This document shows positions 47,171 through 55,996 of a DNA stretch of 64,000 bases, piece after piece (position 1 is the stretch's first letter; every line of letters begins with the position of its first letter). Location: NCBI RefSeq assembly GCF_005221385.1, contig NZ_CP039905.1, forward strand, positions 62,001-126,000. Reading direction: 5' to 3'. The stretch is from Agrobacterium tumefaciens (lineage in GTDB: Bacteria > Pseudomonadota > Alphaproteobacteria > Rhizobiales > Rhizobiaceae). The notes beneath the pieces are model-generated. The model was given only the letters and a program-made list of their open reading frames with translations, did not search any database and was not told the origin of the DNA. Made by a program: the position numbers and the translations under genes.

Positions 47171-47186
47171 AAACCGGCAGCAGGCC
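47171..47186. repeat. right arm of a 16-bp palindrome flanking the IS3 element
   Basis: AAACCGGCAGCAGGCC, exact complement of 44356-44371. Confidence 0.85.
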
Positions 47187-47318
47187 AGATCTCACATCAC
47201 GTTCACACGATCCCCCTTTTCTCGAAGGCTAGTTCGCGCGGGCGCATGAGGGCGGGAACAATTTCAAGGGTGGAACATTCCCTGACAGCCGTGCGAGATT
47301 GTTCGCCGGACATAGGAT

Positions 47319-49016
47319 ATGTCCATGCTTCCACGAATTGCGATCATCGGCACGGGTCCAACCGGCCTCTACACGTTCAAACAACTGATCGGCTCGACCG
47401 TTCCCCTGTCGATCACCCTTTATGAAGCAGAGGGAGAGCCGGGCAAGGGTACGCCCTATCACCCCGATATGAATGACCCGGCGATGCTCTCCAACATTCC
47501 GAGCATCGAGCTTCCGGCTTTCACCGAGACCCTGGTCGAATGGCTGCGGCGGCAGGATGAGGACACGCTGATGCGCCACGGCATCCGCCGCGAGGCGATT
47601 GATGAGCGGGAATTCTATCCCCGCCTCGTGCTCGGCGACTACATGCAGGCGCAGTTTGCCCGGATGCAAAATCTGGCCGGCGAACGCGGCCACGAAATCC
47701 ACGTGCTGGCCCGCCATAAGGTCACCGATATCGAGATACAGGCGGCCGCAGTGCGGCTGAGGGTATCCCGTCCCGACGCAGAGGAGGACGCAGTCTTCGA
47801 CCACGTCGTGATGGCGACCGGCCACAATTGGCCCGACAGCACCGAAATACGACCCGGCTACTTCGTTTCGCCCTGGCCGGCCACTGTTTTGAAGTCGATC
47901 CGCAATGAACCCGTCGGCATTCTCGGCACCTCGCTGAGCGGGATCGACGCCCTGATGACCGTGGCGACGGCCCACGGCATGTTCTACAGCGATGCGGCGG
48001 GTGATCTGCAATATCAGCCGGCTGCCGGGACTGAGGATTTTCGCGCGACGCTGATGTCCCGCAAGGGCATCCTGCCGGAGGCCGACTTCTACTGCCCGCT
48101 GCCCTATGTGACGCCGCTCGTCTGCACGGAAGAGGCCATAGACGCGCTGATCGCGACAGGTCGTCACGACCTGCTCGATGAGGTCTTCGAGCTGTTCCGC
48201 GGAGAAATCGTCGCCCGCGACCCGGATTATGCCACCCGCATCGGCCTTTCGCAGCTGACCGTCGAGACCTTCGCAGCCGCCTACTATGCCGACCGAGCCG
48301 AAAGCGATCCGTTCGTCTGGGCCGCGAAGAACCTGGCCGAGGCCGAGGACAATAGGGTGAAGCGCTATACCGTGCCGTGGCGCTATGCGATCCTGATCAC
48401 CCACGAGATTGTCGCGCGCGTCATTCCGCATCTGGACGAGAAAGACCTCAAGCGCTTCCACCGCCACTTCAAGGGCATCTTCATCGACGACTATGCAACC
48501 GTGCCGCTGATGTCGATCCGCCGTCTGCTCGCGCTGTCGCGTGTCGGCAAACTGTCCATCCTGCGGCTCGGCGAAGACTATACGATCCGCACGGCCGAGG
48601 TCGGTCTGGAGCGGGGCGCAGAGGTCGAGGTGTCAGGCACGGTGCATCGCTTCGGCGCCTTCATCGATGCGACCGGTCAGGAAACCCTCTCGGCGACGGA
48701 TCTCCCCTTTCCGACGCTTGTCGATCAGGGAGGCGTGCGCGAAGCCGCGACGCCCAAGGTCGAGGCGATCATGTCGCTCGATCGCGATCCCGATATGGTG
48801 CGCACCGGCGGCATCGATGTCGATGAATTCTATCGCCCGCGTCTCGGCCTGATGTCGGAAGGCCGGCTCTATTGCGCGGCAATCGCCTTCCTCCTGCACA
48901 AGGAGCCCTTCGTTCAGGGCATCACCAGTGCCCGGGATATCGGCGAGACTGTCGGCCGGGCAATCCTCAAGGATATCTCGCAGGCGGAAACGCCGCTCTT
49001 TCAGATCTCGGCATAG
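47319..49016 (+). CDS. FAD/NAD(P)-binding oxidoreductase (YdhS-like)
   Basis: A 565-residue soluble protein with an N-terminal dinucleotide-binding motif (RIAIIGTGPTGLYTFKQLIG) and the conserved GKGTPYHPDMNDPAMLSNIP segment of the FAD-NAD(P)-binding family. A second Rossmann-type motif (VGILGTSLSGIDALMTVA) and HVVMATGHNWP follow. The start is ATG 47319 or ATG 47325. The 3' end overlaps the convergent MOSC gene by 16 bp. The substrate is unknown; such proteins are often annotated as hydroxyacylglutathione hydrolase-like or lysine/ornithine monooxygenase-like without evidence. Confidence 0.85.
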   Translation: MSMLPRIAIIGTGPTGLYTFKQLIGSTVPLSITLYEAEGEPGKGTPYHPDMNDPAMLSNIPSIELPAFTETLVEWLRRQDEDTLMRHGIRREAIDEREFYPRLVLGDYMQAQFARMQNLAGERGHEIHVLARHKVTDIEIQAAAVRLRVSRPDAEEDAVFDHVVMATGHNWPDSTEIRPGYFVSPWPATVLKSIRNEPVGILGTSLSGIDALMTVATAHGMFYSDAAGDLQYQPAAGTEDFRATLMSRKGILPEADFYCPLPYVTPLVCTEEAIDALIATGRHDLLDEVFELFRGEIVARDPDYATRIGLSQLTVETFAAAYYADRAESDPFVWAAKNLAEAEDNRVKRYTVPWRYAILITHEIVARVIPHLDEKDLKRFHRHFKGIFIDDYATVPLMSIRRLLALSRVGKLSILRLGEDYTIRTAEVGLERGAEVEVSGTVHRFGAFIDATGQETLSATDLPFPTLVDQGGVREAATPKVEAIMSLDRDPDMVRTGGIDVDEFYRPRLGLMSEGRLYCAAIAFLLHKEPFVQGITSARDIGETVGRAILKDISQAETPLFQISA

Positions 49017-49729
49017 ACGGCATCGCCGACACTGATGGTCACGCCCTCGATGGGCGTGGCATAGACGCCGAGATTGCGCTTGTTGTGGCGCATGATCCCG
49101 CGCAGCACATCGGGCTCTTCCGCCATGCCGGGCTGTGCGACAAGCGTCATGCCACAGCGGCGCGACGCCTCGGTGACGCGGATATCCGTGTCTCCGATGC
49201 GTAACGTATGGTCAACCCACTCGTTTTCGATGAAACCTTCGCCTTCTTCCGTTTCGATCAGCACGGAGGGGCGGAACCGTCTTGCGTCGAGTGGCGGAAG
49301 GCCTGTTACCGCGGCAAGCGCCTCCGTCGAAGCGGTCGTCACAAGGTGAAGCGGCGCTGGCTTGTAACGATTGGAGACGACGGGGAAGCGGTAATCGCCA
49401 GACCCGACGAGCCCGACCGCGACCGGGAAGCCGAAATGCTCTGCCAGGCGGTCCGGCAATGCACCGTCGTCGAGCGCATGTTCGGCGCCGTCGGCAAAGC
49501 GCAGCACCGGCAGTCCGGAGGCCGGTTGCCAGGCGGTGATGAAGAGGGCAGGACGCCAGCGCGTTTCCTTCTCGGGGGCGGCGGCGAGGCCGGTTTCCGG
49601 ATCGAACAGCGCGAACCGTCGGTCGCCTGCGATGCCCTCGGGCGACACGGTGATCGAGGCGAGCGTCTCCCCGCCAAGAGAACTCACCGGATAGCGCCAG
49701 ACTTCCCGCACTCGACCGATTTTTCGCAT
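49001..49729 (-). CDS. MOSC-domain protein
   Basis: The ATG at 49729 gives 242 residues. The N-terminal beta-barrel (VREVWRYPVSSLGGETLASI, GDRRFALFDPETG) precedes the MOSC core (FRPSVLIETEEGEGFIENEW, TLRIGDTDIRVTEASRRCGM). The Cys of RRCGMT is the conserved residue thought to bind a molybdenum-cofactor sulfide or persulfide in eukaryotic MOSC proteins. Family members relate to molybdenum-cofactor sulfuration or N-hydroxylated substrate reduction. It is convergent with the FAD oxidoreductase. Confidence 0.9.
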   Translation of the reverse strand: MRKIGRVREVWRYPVSSLGGETLASITVSPEGIAGDRRFALFDPETGLAAAPEKETRWRPALFITAWQPASGLPVLRFADGAEHALDDGALPDRLAEHFGFPVAVGLVGSGDYRFPVVSNRYKPAPLHLVTTASTEALAAVTGLPPLDARRFRPSVLIETEEGEGFIENEWVDHTLRIGDTDIRVTEASRRCGMTLVAQPGMAEEPDVLRGIMRHNKRNLGVYATPIEGVTISVGDAVYAEI

Positions 49730-50107
49730 AGTTGTTCCTTCATTCACCAATATTCAATATCCACCGAACACGGCTTGATGTTCCAGAAAACTGGGACCCG
49801 GGACTAGTTTGCAATCTTTTTGCGAAGATTGATGCAGCAACCTAACGCCTTTCTACAGATCTTGATTCGGACTGCCCAAACGGGGATTTTTGAAGGTTGG
49901 CTGACGCCAACTTGTTTGCCAGCGTTCCAAGCCGGTCCACGCGGTTTGGTAGGGCCGATTGTGAGATACCCATTTCAATTCTCGTCTAGCCACGATTGGC
50001 CAGAGAGAGTTCGCAGAGTTCCTAGCTGCGAAGCAGGCGCAGGCGCAGGCAGACAGTCTGCTCTTATTGGGCGAACTATTGAAGCGCGCGAAGCCTTCAG
50101 TGAGGAC
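49730..50107. other. intergenic region with a possible regulator fragment
   Basis: About 380 bp. On the minus strand near 49880-49985 a frame reads EMGISQSALPNRVDRLGTLA, reminiscent of a LysR-type HTH, but it is short and isolated. Otherwise nothing recognisable. Confidence 0.35.
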
Positions 50108-50956
50108 CTACATCCGGTCCCTGAACTCTTTCACACTCATTCCAACCCATGATTTGAAAGTCCTTTGGAAATACGCGCTATCCTGAAAGCCCAGCCTGCT
50201 GGCGATTTCGTCGATGGGCATTTCTCCTGCGGCCAAGAGCAATCGTGCCCTTTCCATTCGACGTCGGAGCACGTGCTGGTATGGGGTCTCTCCGGTGGAC
50301 GCCTTGAAGGCCCTGCTGAAATGGAACCGACTTAGGCCCGCGAGTGCAGCAAGGCTCGATAGGCTGAGATCTGAGCCAAGGTTCTCCTCGATAAACTCGT
50401 CGATCAGAGCCAGAGGCGCTCTGCCAAGGGGCGGCGGCTGTCTCAATGCCGGCATTGTTGCTTTGTGGATCGCCAAGATCGTGATCAGGCCCAATGCTTC
50501 TTCGTATAGAGCATCAGAATGATCTCGCTTTAGCAGGCCGGCCCATTGGCGCAGGTATCCCGCGACTTCGTCGCTTCGGTAATAAACCTTTTCATCGACA
50601 TGTTCGGCGAAGCGAGTGTCCAGCTCCTGCCGGATAGCTGCCGGATCTAAATAGATAGCTGCGAACGAGTTGTTCCGCCTTTGGAGTTCGGACCAGCCAG
50701 TGACGCGTGCACCCCGCGGGACATAAGTCAGCGTGTGGCGGAGGTCACGGCGGTTGTCCTCCAATCCATCCCCTGCACGTATGCCCCCATCTTCCAGGAC
50801 AATGTCATGGTAATGGAGGTCGCTCGTCCAGTCGTAACTGAAAGCAGCACCCAACTCTGGTTGAAGGTACTCCACCGTGAAGCCGCTGAGCTTCCTTGCG
50901 TGACGTTGCGGCGAATGGGCCAACCCCTGAAGGGCAAGCAACTCATTTCGTTCCAT
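50108..50956 (-). CDS. AraC-family transcriptional regulator
   Basis: A 282-residue protein. The N-terminal half (about 1-170) is a sensory domain without a clear cupin motif. The C-terminal half (about 185-282) is a standard AraC double HTH: LSLSSLAALAGLSRFHFSRA, FKASTGETPYQHVLRRRMER, DEIASRLGFQDSAYFQRTFK. Its target is unknown. It is divergent from the hybrid kinase gene, which it might control. Confidence 0.92.
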   Translation of the reverse strand: MERNELLALQGLAHSPQRHARKLSGFTVEYLQPELGAAFSYDWTSDLHYHDIVLEDGGIRAGDGLEDNRRDLRHTLTYVPRGARVTGWSELQRRNNSFAAIYLDPAAIRQELDTRFAEHVDEKVYYRSDEVAGYLRQWAGLLKRDHSDALYEEALGLITILAIHKATMPALRQPPPLGRAPLALIDEFIEENLGSDLSLSSLAALAGLSRFHFSRAFKASTGETPYQHVLRRRMERARLLLAAGEMPIDEIASRLGFQDSAYFQRTFKSWVGMSVKEFRDRM

Positions 50957-51144
50957 TTTTAGCGTAATCTTGCTTTCCTCATAAAATTATTGCTACCTAG
51001 GACTCTATTCAAGTTGACGTGATCGGCGGGAGTGGATGGGACACAGCAACCACACGCTTTGCGACCCCGCTAGCCATTTCCCGCATCCGATGCCGTCACT
51101 CTTACGTGATAATATCATCTGACCGAGTTTTTAGAGACCTTCTG

Positions 51145-54100
51145 ATGCACAGAAAAACATCCGCACTTACAGGCAACAGAATGCTCGGTCTGGAGCGAAA
51201 TGCCCTCATCGGCGCAGCGACCGCGATCTTCTTTTTCGTCATCAGCACCGCGCTAACCGTTTACACAGTCCAGAACGTCAGAGACAGCAATGCGAGAGTG
51301 ACGCAAACGCATGGTCTTGTGGTGGCGCTCGACCTGCTTTTGATCGACATACAAGATGCAGAAACGGGATTACGTGGCTTTCTCCTGACCTCTGAGGAGG
51401 CCTATCTTGCGCCATATCACCGTGCCCTCCCACAGGTTCAGAGCCGAATGGACACAATCAGCTCGGCTGCCACAGCCGAGATGCGCGAACGTGGGAGTGT
51501 CGAGGAACTCCGAGCGTTTGTCTCGTCCAAACTTGAAGTGATGGCGCTAACACTGGAGGTCTTCCAGACACGAGGGTCCGTCGAAGCGTTGACCCTTGTA
51601 AAATCAGACCGCGGCCGCAGCGACATGGACGGCATCCGCAACGTCATCTCCCAACTGCGTAACGAGGCTGGTGAAGAGCGGAGCCAGCGCCTTGAGGAGA
51701 TGAATGCGTCATACATTATTGCCTGGGCGAGCGCGCTAGCTTCGGGGCTGCTTGGCATCGTCCTGACCCTCGCGATCTCCGCACTGGTGAGAAAATCCAC
51801 TCTGGCGCAGAAGCGCGAACAGTGGTTGCGGGATGCACAATTGGGCTTGGCTGCATCCGTCAGCGGTGAGCAGCAAATCGCGAAACTTGGCGAAAACATC
51901 CTGGGCTTCCTCACCAACTATCTCGGTGCCGTTGCAGGTGCCATTTATGTCGAAAATGCCGGCCGCTTTCATCGCATGGCCGTCCACGGCGTACCTGCAG
52001 ACGTGATCCTGCCTACGAGCTTTGGCCAAAACGACAGCTTGTTCGGCCATGTGTTGCGGGATCACCGTCCGATCGCGGTTGGCGAGGTTCCGGATGGCTA
52101 TATCAACTTCGGCTCGGCTCTTGGACAGCAGAAGCCACGTTATCTCGCCTTGGCGCCTGCGATCGTTGAAGGGGACATAAGAGGCGTTTTCGAACTCGGC
52201 TTCCTGTCTCCCATCAGCGATCAGACGTTAGTTCTTCTTGAACAGGTCTCAGAGCTGATTGCTGTCGCCATCCGATCAGCGGAATTCAGAACCCGCCTCC
52301 AGGCTCTTTTGGAAGAGACCCAGCGGCAATCGGAAGAGCTGCAGGTGCAGGGCGAGGAGCTGCGCGTTTCCAACGAAGAGCTCGAAGAACAGGGGCGCGC
52401 GCTTCGCGAACAGCAAACCCGCCTGGAACAGCAGCAGGCGGAACTCGAACAGACCAACTCCCAGCTTGAAGAACAGGCGGAGGAACTGGAACGGCAGCGC
52501 GACAATCTGGAACGGTCAAAGGACGCAATCGAAGCCAAGGCAAAGGAAGTGGAACTTGCCAGCCGCTACAAATCGGACTTCCTGGCGAACATGTCGCATG
52601 AGCTGCGCACACCACTCAACTCTTCGCTCATCCTTGCCAAACTTCTGGCCGACAATTCCGAAGGCAATCTAACGGCACAGCAGATCCAGTTCGCCCAGAC
52701 GATCCAGTCTTCGGGCAATGACCTCCTGAATCTGATCAATGACATTCTCGACCTCTCCAAGATCGAGGCGGGCCATGTCGAGATAAATCCGGAAGCGGTG
52801 TCCATCGAACGGACCGTCAACGGACTGCGCCACATGTTCGAACCGCTCGCAACCAACAAGGGCCTCCAGCTCAACGTCTCCGTGGAGGCCGGCGTGCCGG
52901 CCGTCATCCAGACCGATCCGCAGCGCCTGGAGCAGGTGTTGAAGAACCTTTTGGCGAATGCCCTGAAGTTTACGGAGAAGGGCAGTGTGTCGCTCGCGGT
53001 CAGCCGTCACGGCGACAATCAACTGGCCTTTGCGATCAAGGACAGCGGCATCGGGATTGCCGAAGAACAGCAGAAGCGGATCTTCGAGGCCTTCCATCAG
53101 GCAGACAGCACCATCAGCCGCAAGTTCGGTGGCACCGGGCTCGGGCTTTCGATCTCCCGCGAACTAGTGCGCCTGCTCGGCGGCCGCTTCCGGCTGGAGA
53201 GCAAGCTCGGCCAAGGCAGCACGTTTACCATCGTCATTCCGGCCGAGTTCGACAGTGCGCTGGTCCAGGCTCCGAAACAGGATTTTGCCCCGCCCGTCGC
53301 GTCCGCTGCAGAACCCGTCTTGCGCGCTGAAGCAGAGACCATTGCACAAAAGCCGAAGGCAGTCGCAATCGTCGATGACGACCGTGCAGCATCCGAGCCG
53401 ACGGCCCGCAAGCTGCTGATTGTCGAGGACGATCAATCCTTTGCACTCATCCTGCGCGATCTCGCCCGTGAGCTGAAGTTCCAGGCGCTCGTAGCCGGAA
53501 CCGCTCAAGAAGCCCTGGAACTCGCCCATCAGTATCTGCCGAACGCCATCCTGCTCGATGTCGGTCTTCCGGATCAATCCGGCCTCTCGGTGCTTGACCG
53601 CCTGAAGCGTGACGTGCGGACGCGCCATATTCCGATCCACATCCTCTCCGCCGAAGATTATTCCGACCGGGCTCTCTCATTGGGCGCCGTCGGCTACGCG
53701 CTGAAGCCCGTACAACGCGATCACCTGGTGTCGATGATCGAGTCCCTAGGCGCGAAAGCCGAACAAACGCTGCGGCGCGTGTTGATCGTTGAAGATAACG
53801 CCGTTCAACGGGACGCTCTGTCGAAACTCCTGTGGTCGCATGACGTCGAAACGGTGGGGGCCGGGACTGCGGCAGAGTGCATCTCGTTGCTGGCTGAACA
53901 GACCTTCGACTGCATGGTGCTGGATCTGTCGTTACCAGATACATCCGGCTTTGCGCTTCTGGAAACGTTGAGCGAAGCGGGCATGCATTCCTTCCCGCCT
54001 GTCATCGTCTACACCGGACGCGTTCTCTCGTCCGAAGAAGAACAGAGACTTCGCCGTTACTCGAAATCTATCATCATCAAGGGTGCAAAATCGCCGGAGC

Positions 54101-54591
54101 GTCTTCTCGACGAAGTTACCCTCTTCCTGCACCAGGTGGTCTCCGAGCTGCCGGACGAGCAGCAGCAAATGATCCGCAAAGCGCGCAATCGCGATGAACT
54201 GCTGGAAGGGCGCCGCATTCTGATCGTCGAGGACGACGTGCGCAACGTCTACGCCCTGACCAACATCCTCGAACCACGCGGGGTGATCGTCGATATCGCC
54301 AGAAACGGCGAGGAGGCGCTGGAAAAACTGGAGCAATCGATAACAAACCCAGACGGGCGGATCGATCTGGTTTTGATGGATGTAATGATGCCGGTCATGG
54401 ATGGCCTCACCGCTACCCGCCACATCCGCAAGAACTCAGCATGGCAGAAGTTGCCGATCATCACCTTGACGGCAAAGGCCATGCCGGACGACCAGAAGCG
54501 CTGCATCGAAGCCGGCGCCAATGACTACATGGCAAAGCCGCTTGACGTCGAAAAGCTTCTGTCTCTCGTGCGCGTCTGGATGCCGCAATGA
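51145..54591 (+). CDS. hybrid histidine kinase: CHASE3-GAF-HisKA-HATPase-REC-REC-REC
   Basis: ATG 51145 is used (1,148 residues); ATG 51181 is an alternative and 51019 adds a tail without homology. Order: membrane helix about 25-45, CHASE3-like periplasmic domain about 48-190 (DAETGLRGFLLTSEEAYLAP), second helix about 195-215, GAF about 235-375, Gln/Glu-rich coiled coil about 380-470, HisKA with MSHELRTPL (His485), HATPase (NALKF, DSGIGIAE, FGGTGLGLSISREL), then three receivers with Asp805, Asp927 and Asp1079 intact. It heads a four-gene overlapping operon with cheR, cheB and a REC-kinase. The input signal is unknown. Confidence 0.93.
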   Translation: MHRKTSALTGNRMLGLERNALIGAATAIFFFVISTALTVYTVQNVRDSNARVTQTHGLVVALDLLLIDIQDAETGLRGFLLTSEEAYLAPYHRALPQVQSRMDTISSAATAEMRERGSVEELRAFVSSKLEVMALTLEVFQTRGSVEALTLVKSDRGRSDMDGIRNVISQLRNEAGEERSQRLEEMNASYIIAWASALASGLLGIVLTLAISALVRKSTLAQKREQWLRDAQLGLAASVSGEQQIAKLGENILGFLTNYLGAVAGAIYVENAGRFHRMAVHGVPADVILPTSFGQNDSLFGHVLRDHRPIAVGEVPDGYINFGSALGQQKPRYLALAPAIVEGDIRGVFELGFLSPISDQTLVLLEQVSELIAVAIRSAEFRTRLQALLEETQRQSEELQVQGEELRVSNEELEEQGRALREQQTRLEQQQAELEQTNSQLEEQAEELERQRDNLERSKDAIEAKAKEVELASRYKSDFLANMSHELRTPLNSSLILAKLLADNSEGNLTAQQIQFAQTIQSSGNDLLNLINDILDLSKIEAGHVEINPEAVSIERTVNGLRHMFEPLATNKGLQLNVSVEAGVPAVIQTDPQRLEQVLKNLLANALKFTEKGSVSLAVSRHGDNQLAFAIKDSGIGIAEEQQKRIFEAFHQADSTISRKFGGTGLGLSISRELVRLLGGRFRLESKLGQGSTFTIVIPAEFDSALVQAPKQDFAPPVASAAEPVLRAEAETIAQKPKAVAIVDDDRAASEPTARKLLIVEDDQSFALILRDLARELKFQALVAGTAQEALELAHQYLPNAILLDVGLPDQSGLSVLDRLKRDVRTRHIPIHILSAEDYSDRALSLGAVGYALKPVQRDHLVSMIESLGAKAEQTLRRVLIVEDNAVQRDALSKLLWSHDVETVGAGTAAECISLLAEQTFDCMVLDLSLPDTSGFALLETLSEAGMHSFPPVIVYTGRVLSSEEEQRLRRYSKSIIIKGAKSPERLLDEVTLFLHQVVSELPDEQQQMIRKARNRDELLEGRRILIVEDDVRNVYALTNILEPRGVIVDIARNGEEALEKLEQSITNPDGRIDLVLMDVMMPVMDGLTATRHIRKNSAWQKLPIITLTAKAMPDDQKRCIEAGANDYMAKPLDVEKLLSLVRVWMPQ

Positions 54592-55421
54592 CGGAGACGT
54601 TCGAAAAGGTGGAGGATATAGAGATCCGGCTGCTGCTGGAGGCGCTTTATCATCGCTACCACTATGACTTTCGCAGCTACGCCATGTCGTCGATCCGGCG
54701 GCGGTTGCGCCAGGCACGCGAACAGTTGGGCTTTGCGACCATCTCAGCCATGCAGGAGCGCGTCCTTCATCATCCCGAGATGCTTGACGACATGCTCCGC
54801 TTCCTTACGGTCCAGGTCAGCGAGATGTTTCGCGACCCGTCCTACTTCGCGGCGATCCGGGAGAAGGTCGTTCCGCATCTTCGCACTTACCCCTCCTTGA
54901 AGATCTGGATTGCCGGATGCAGTTCGGGCGAAGAGCTCTATTCCTTTGTCATCCTTTTTCGCGAGGAAGGGCTTGAGGAGCGAACCCTCTTTTATGCGAC
55001 GGATATCAATCCAGAGGCCCTCGCCCAGGCGGAAGCCGGAATTTATGACATCGAACGGGTCAGATTGTTCACCGAGAACCATCGTGACTCCGGCGGCAAG
55101 GGATCTTTGTCTGACTATTACACGACGGGCTACAACCGGTGCATCCTGGACAAAAGCCTGCGGCGCAATGTCGTGTTCTCAGATCATAGTCTTGTGACGG
55201 ACCAGGTCTTTGGTGAGATGCATCTGGTCTCCTGCCGGAACGTCATGATCTATTTCGACCGGGATCTCCAGGACAGGGCTGTCGGTCTTTTCCGGGATGC
55301 GCTGCCACGCAACGGCTTTCTCGGGCTGGGCTCGAAGGAAACACTGCGGTTTTCGGCACACGCCGATGGCTTCCGGGAGTTCGTCCGAGATGAGAAGATC
55401 TATCAGAGGATCGGCTCGTGA
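54588..55421 (+). CDS. CheR-type protein-glutamate methyltransferase
   Basis: A 277-residue product overlapping the kinase gene by 4 bp. The N-terminal helical domain (about 10-75, FRSYAMSSIRRRLRQARE) is followed by the SAM-binding domain: KIWIAGCSSGEELYSFVILF (glycine motif), YATDINPEALAQAE, and HLVSCRNVMIYFDRDLQDRA. Classical CheR methylates chemoreceptors. Here no receptor gene is nearby, so the substrate may be the neighbouring hybrid kinase. No Tpr or pentapeptide-docking extension is present. Confidence 0.94.
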   Translation: MTETFEKVEDIEIRLLLEALYHRYHYDFRSYAMSSIRRRLRQAREQLGFATISAMQERVLHHPEMLDDMLRFLTVQVSEMFRDPSYFAAIREKVVPHLRTYPSLKIWIAGCSSGEELYSFVILFREEGLEERTLFYATDINPEALAQAEAGIYDIERVRLFTENHRDSGGKGSLSDYYTTGYNRCILDKSLRRNVVFSDHSLVTDQVFGEMHLVSCRNVMIYFDRDLQDRAVGLFRDALPRNGFLGLGSKETLRFSAHADGFREFVRDEKIYQRIGS

Positions 55422-55996
55422 AGGACAATCCGAACGGTGCGATCATCATCGGCGCCTCCGCTGGGGCGCTGGAAGCGCTGTCCATGATATTGCCGCCACT
55501 GCCTGCGACTTATCCGTATCCTATCTTCGTCGTGGTGCACTTACCGCCAAACAAACGCAGTGTGCTGGCCGCGATTTTTGACCTCAAATGTCAGCTTCGC
55601 GCGATCGAGGCGGAAGACAAGGAGCCCGTGGAAGCCGGGTTCATCTACTTCGCGCCCCCTAATTATCATTTGTCGCTCGAGGGGCGAACGCATGTCGCTT
55701 TATCCAGCGAGGAAGAGGTTCTCTTCTCGCGGCCATCGATCGACGTGGCATTCGAGAGCGCGGCAGACGCCTGGGGCAGCCAACTGACAGCTATTGTCCT
55801 GACGGGCGCCAATCATGACGGTTCCCAAGGCCTTTCGGCCGTCGTTCGTTCTGGCGGAACGGCAATCGTTCAGGATCCGTCCGAGGCTTTCGCTCGGGCC
55901 ATGCCCGAAGCTGCCATCCGCGCATGCCCAAGCGCTCAAGTTTTGACCTTGTCGAAGATTTCAACCTATTTGCAGAACATCGAAAATGAACACTGA
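55418..55996 (+). CDS. stand-alone CheB methylesterase domain
   Basis: A 192-residue protein made only of the CheB catalytic domain. It lacks the usual N-terminal receiver. The catalytic triad is present: Ser14 (IIIGASAGALEAL), His41 (VVVHLPPNK) and Asp in LTGANHDGSQG. It overlaps cheR by 4 bp and the next gene by 11 bp. It would remove methyl groups or deamidate Gln on the substrate of the adjacent CheR, under control by an interacting kinase or receiver rather than its own REC. Confidence 0.94.
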   Translation: MKDNPNGAIIIGASAGALEALSMILPPLPATYPYPIFVVVHLPPNKRSVLAAIFDLKCQLRAIEAEDKEPVEAGFIYFAPPNYHLSLEGRTHVALSSEEEVLFSRPSIDVAFESAADAWGSQLTAIVLTGANHDGSQGLSAVVRSGGTAIVQDPSEAFARAMPEAAIRACPSAQVLTLSKISTYLQNIENEH

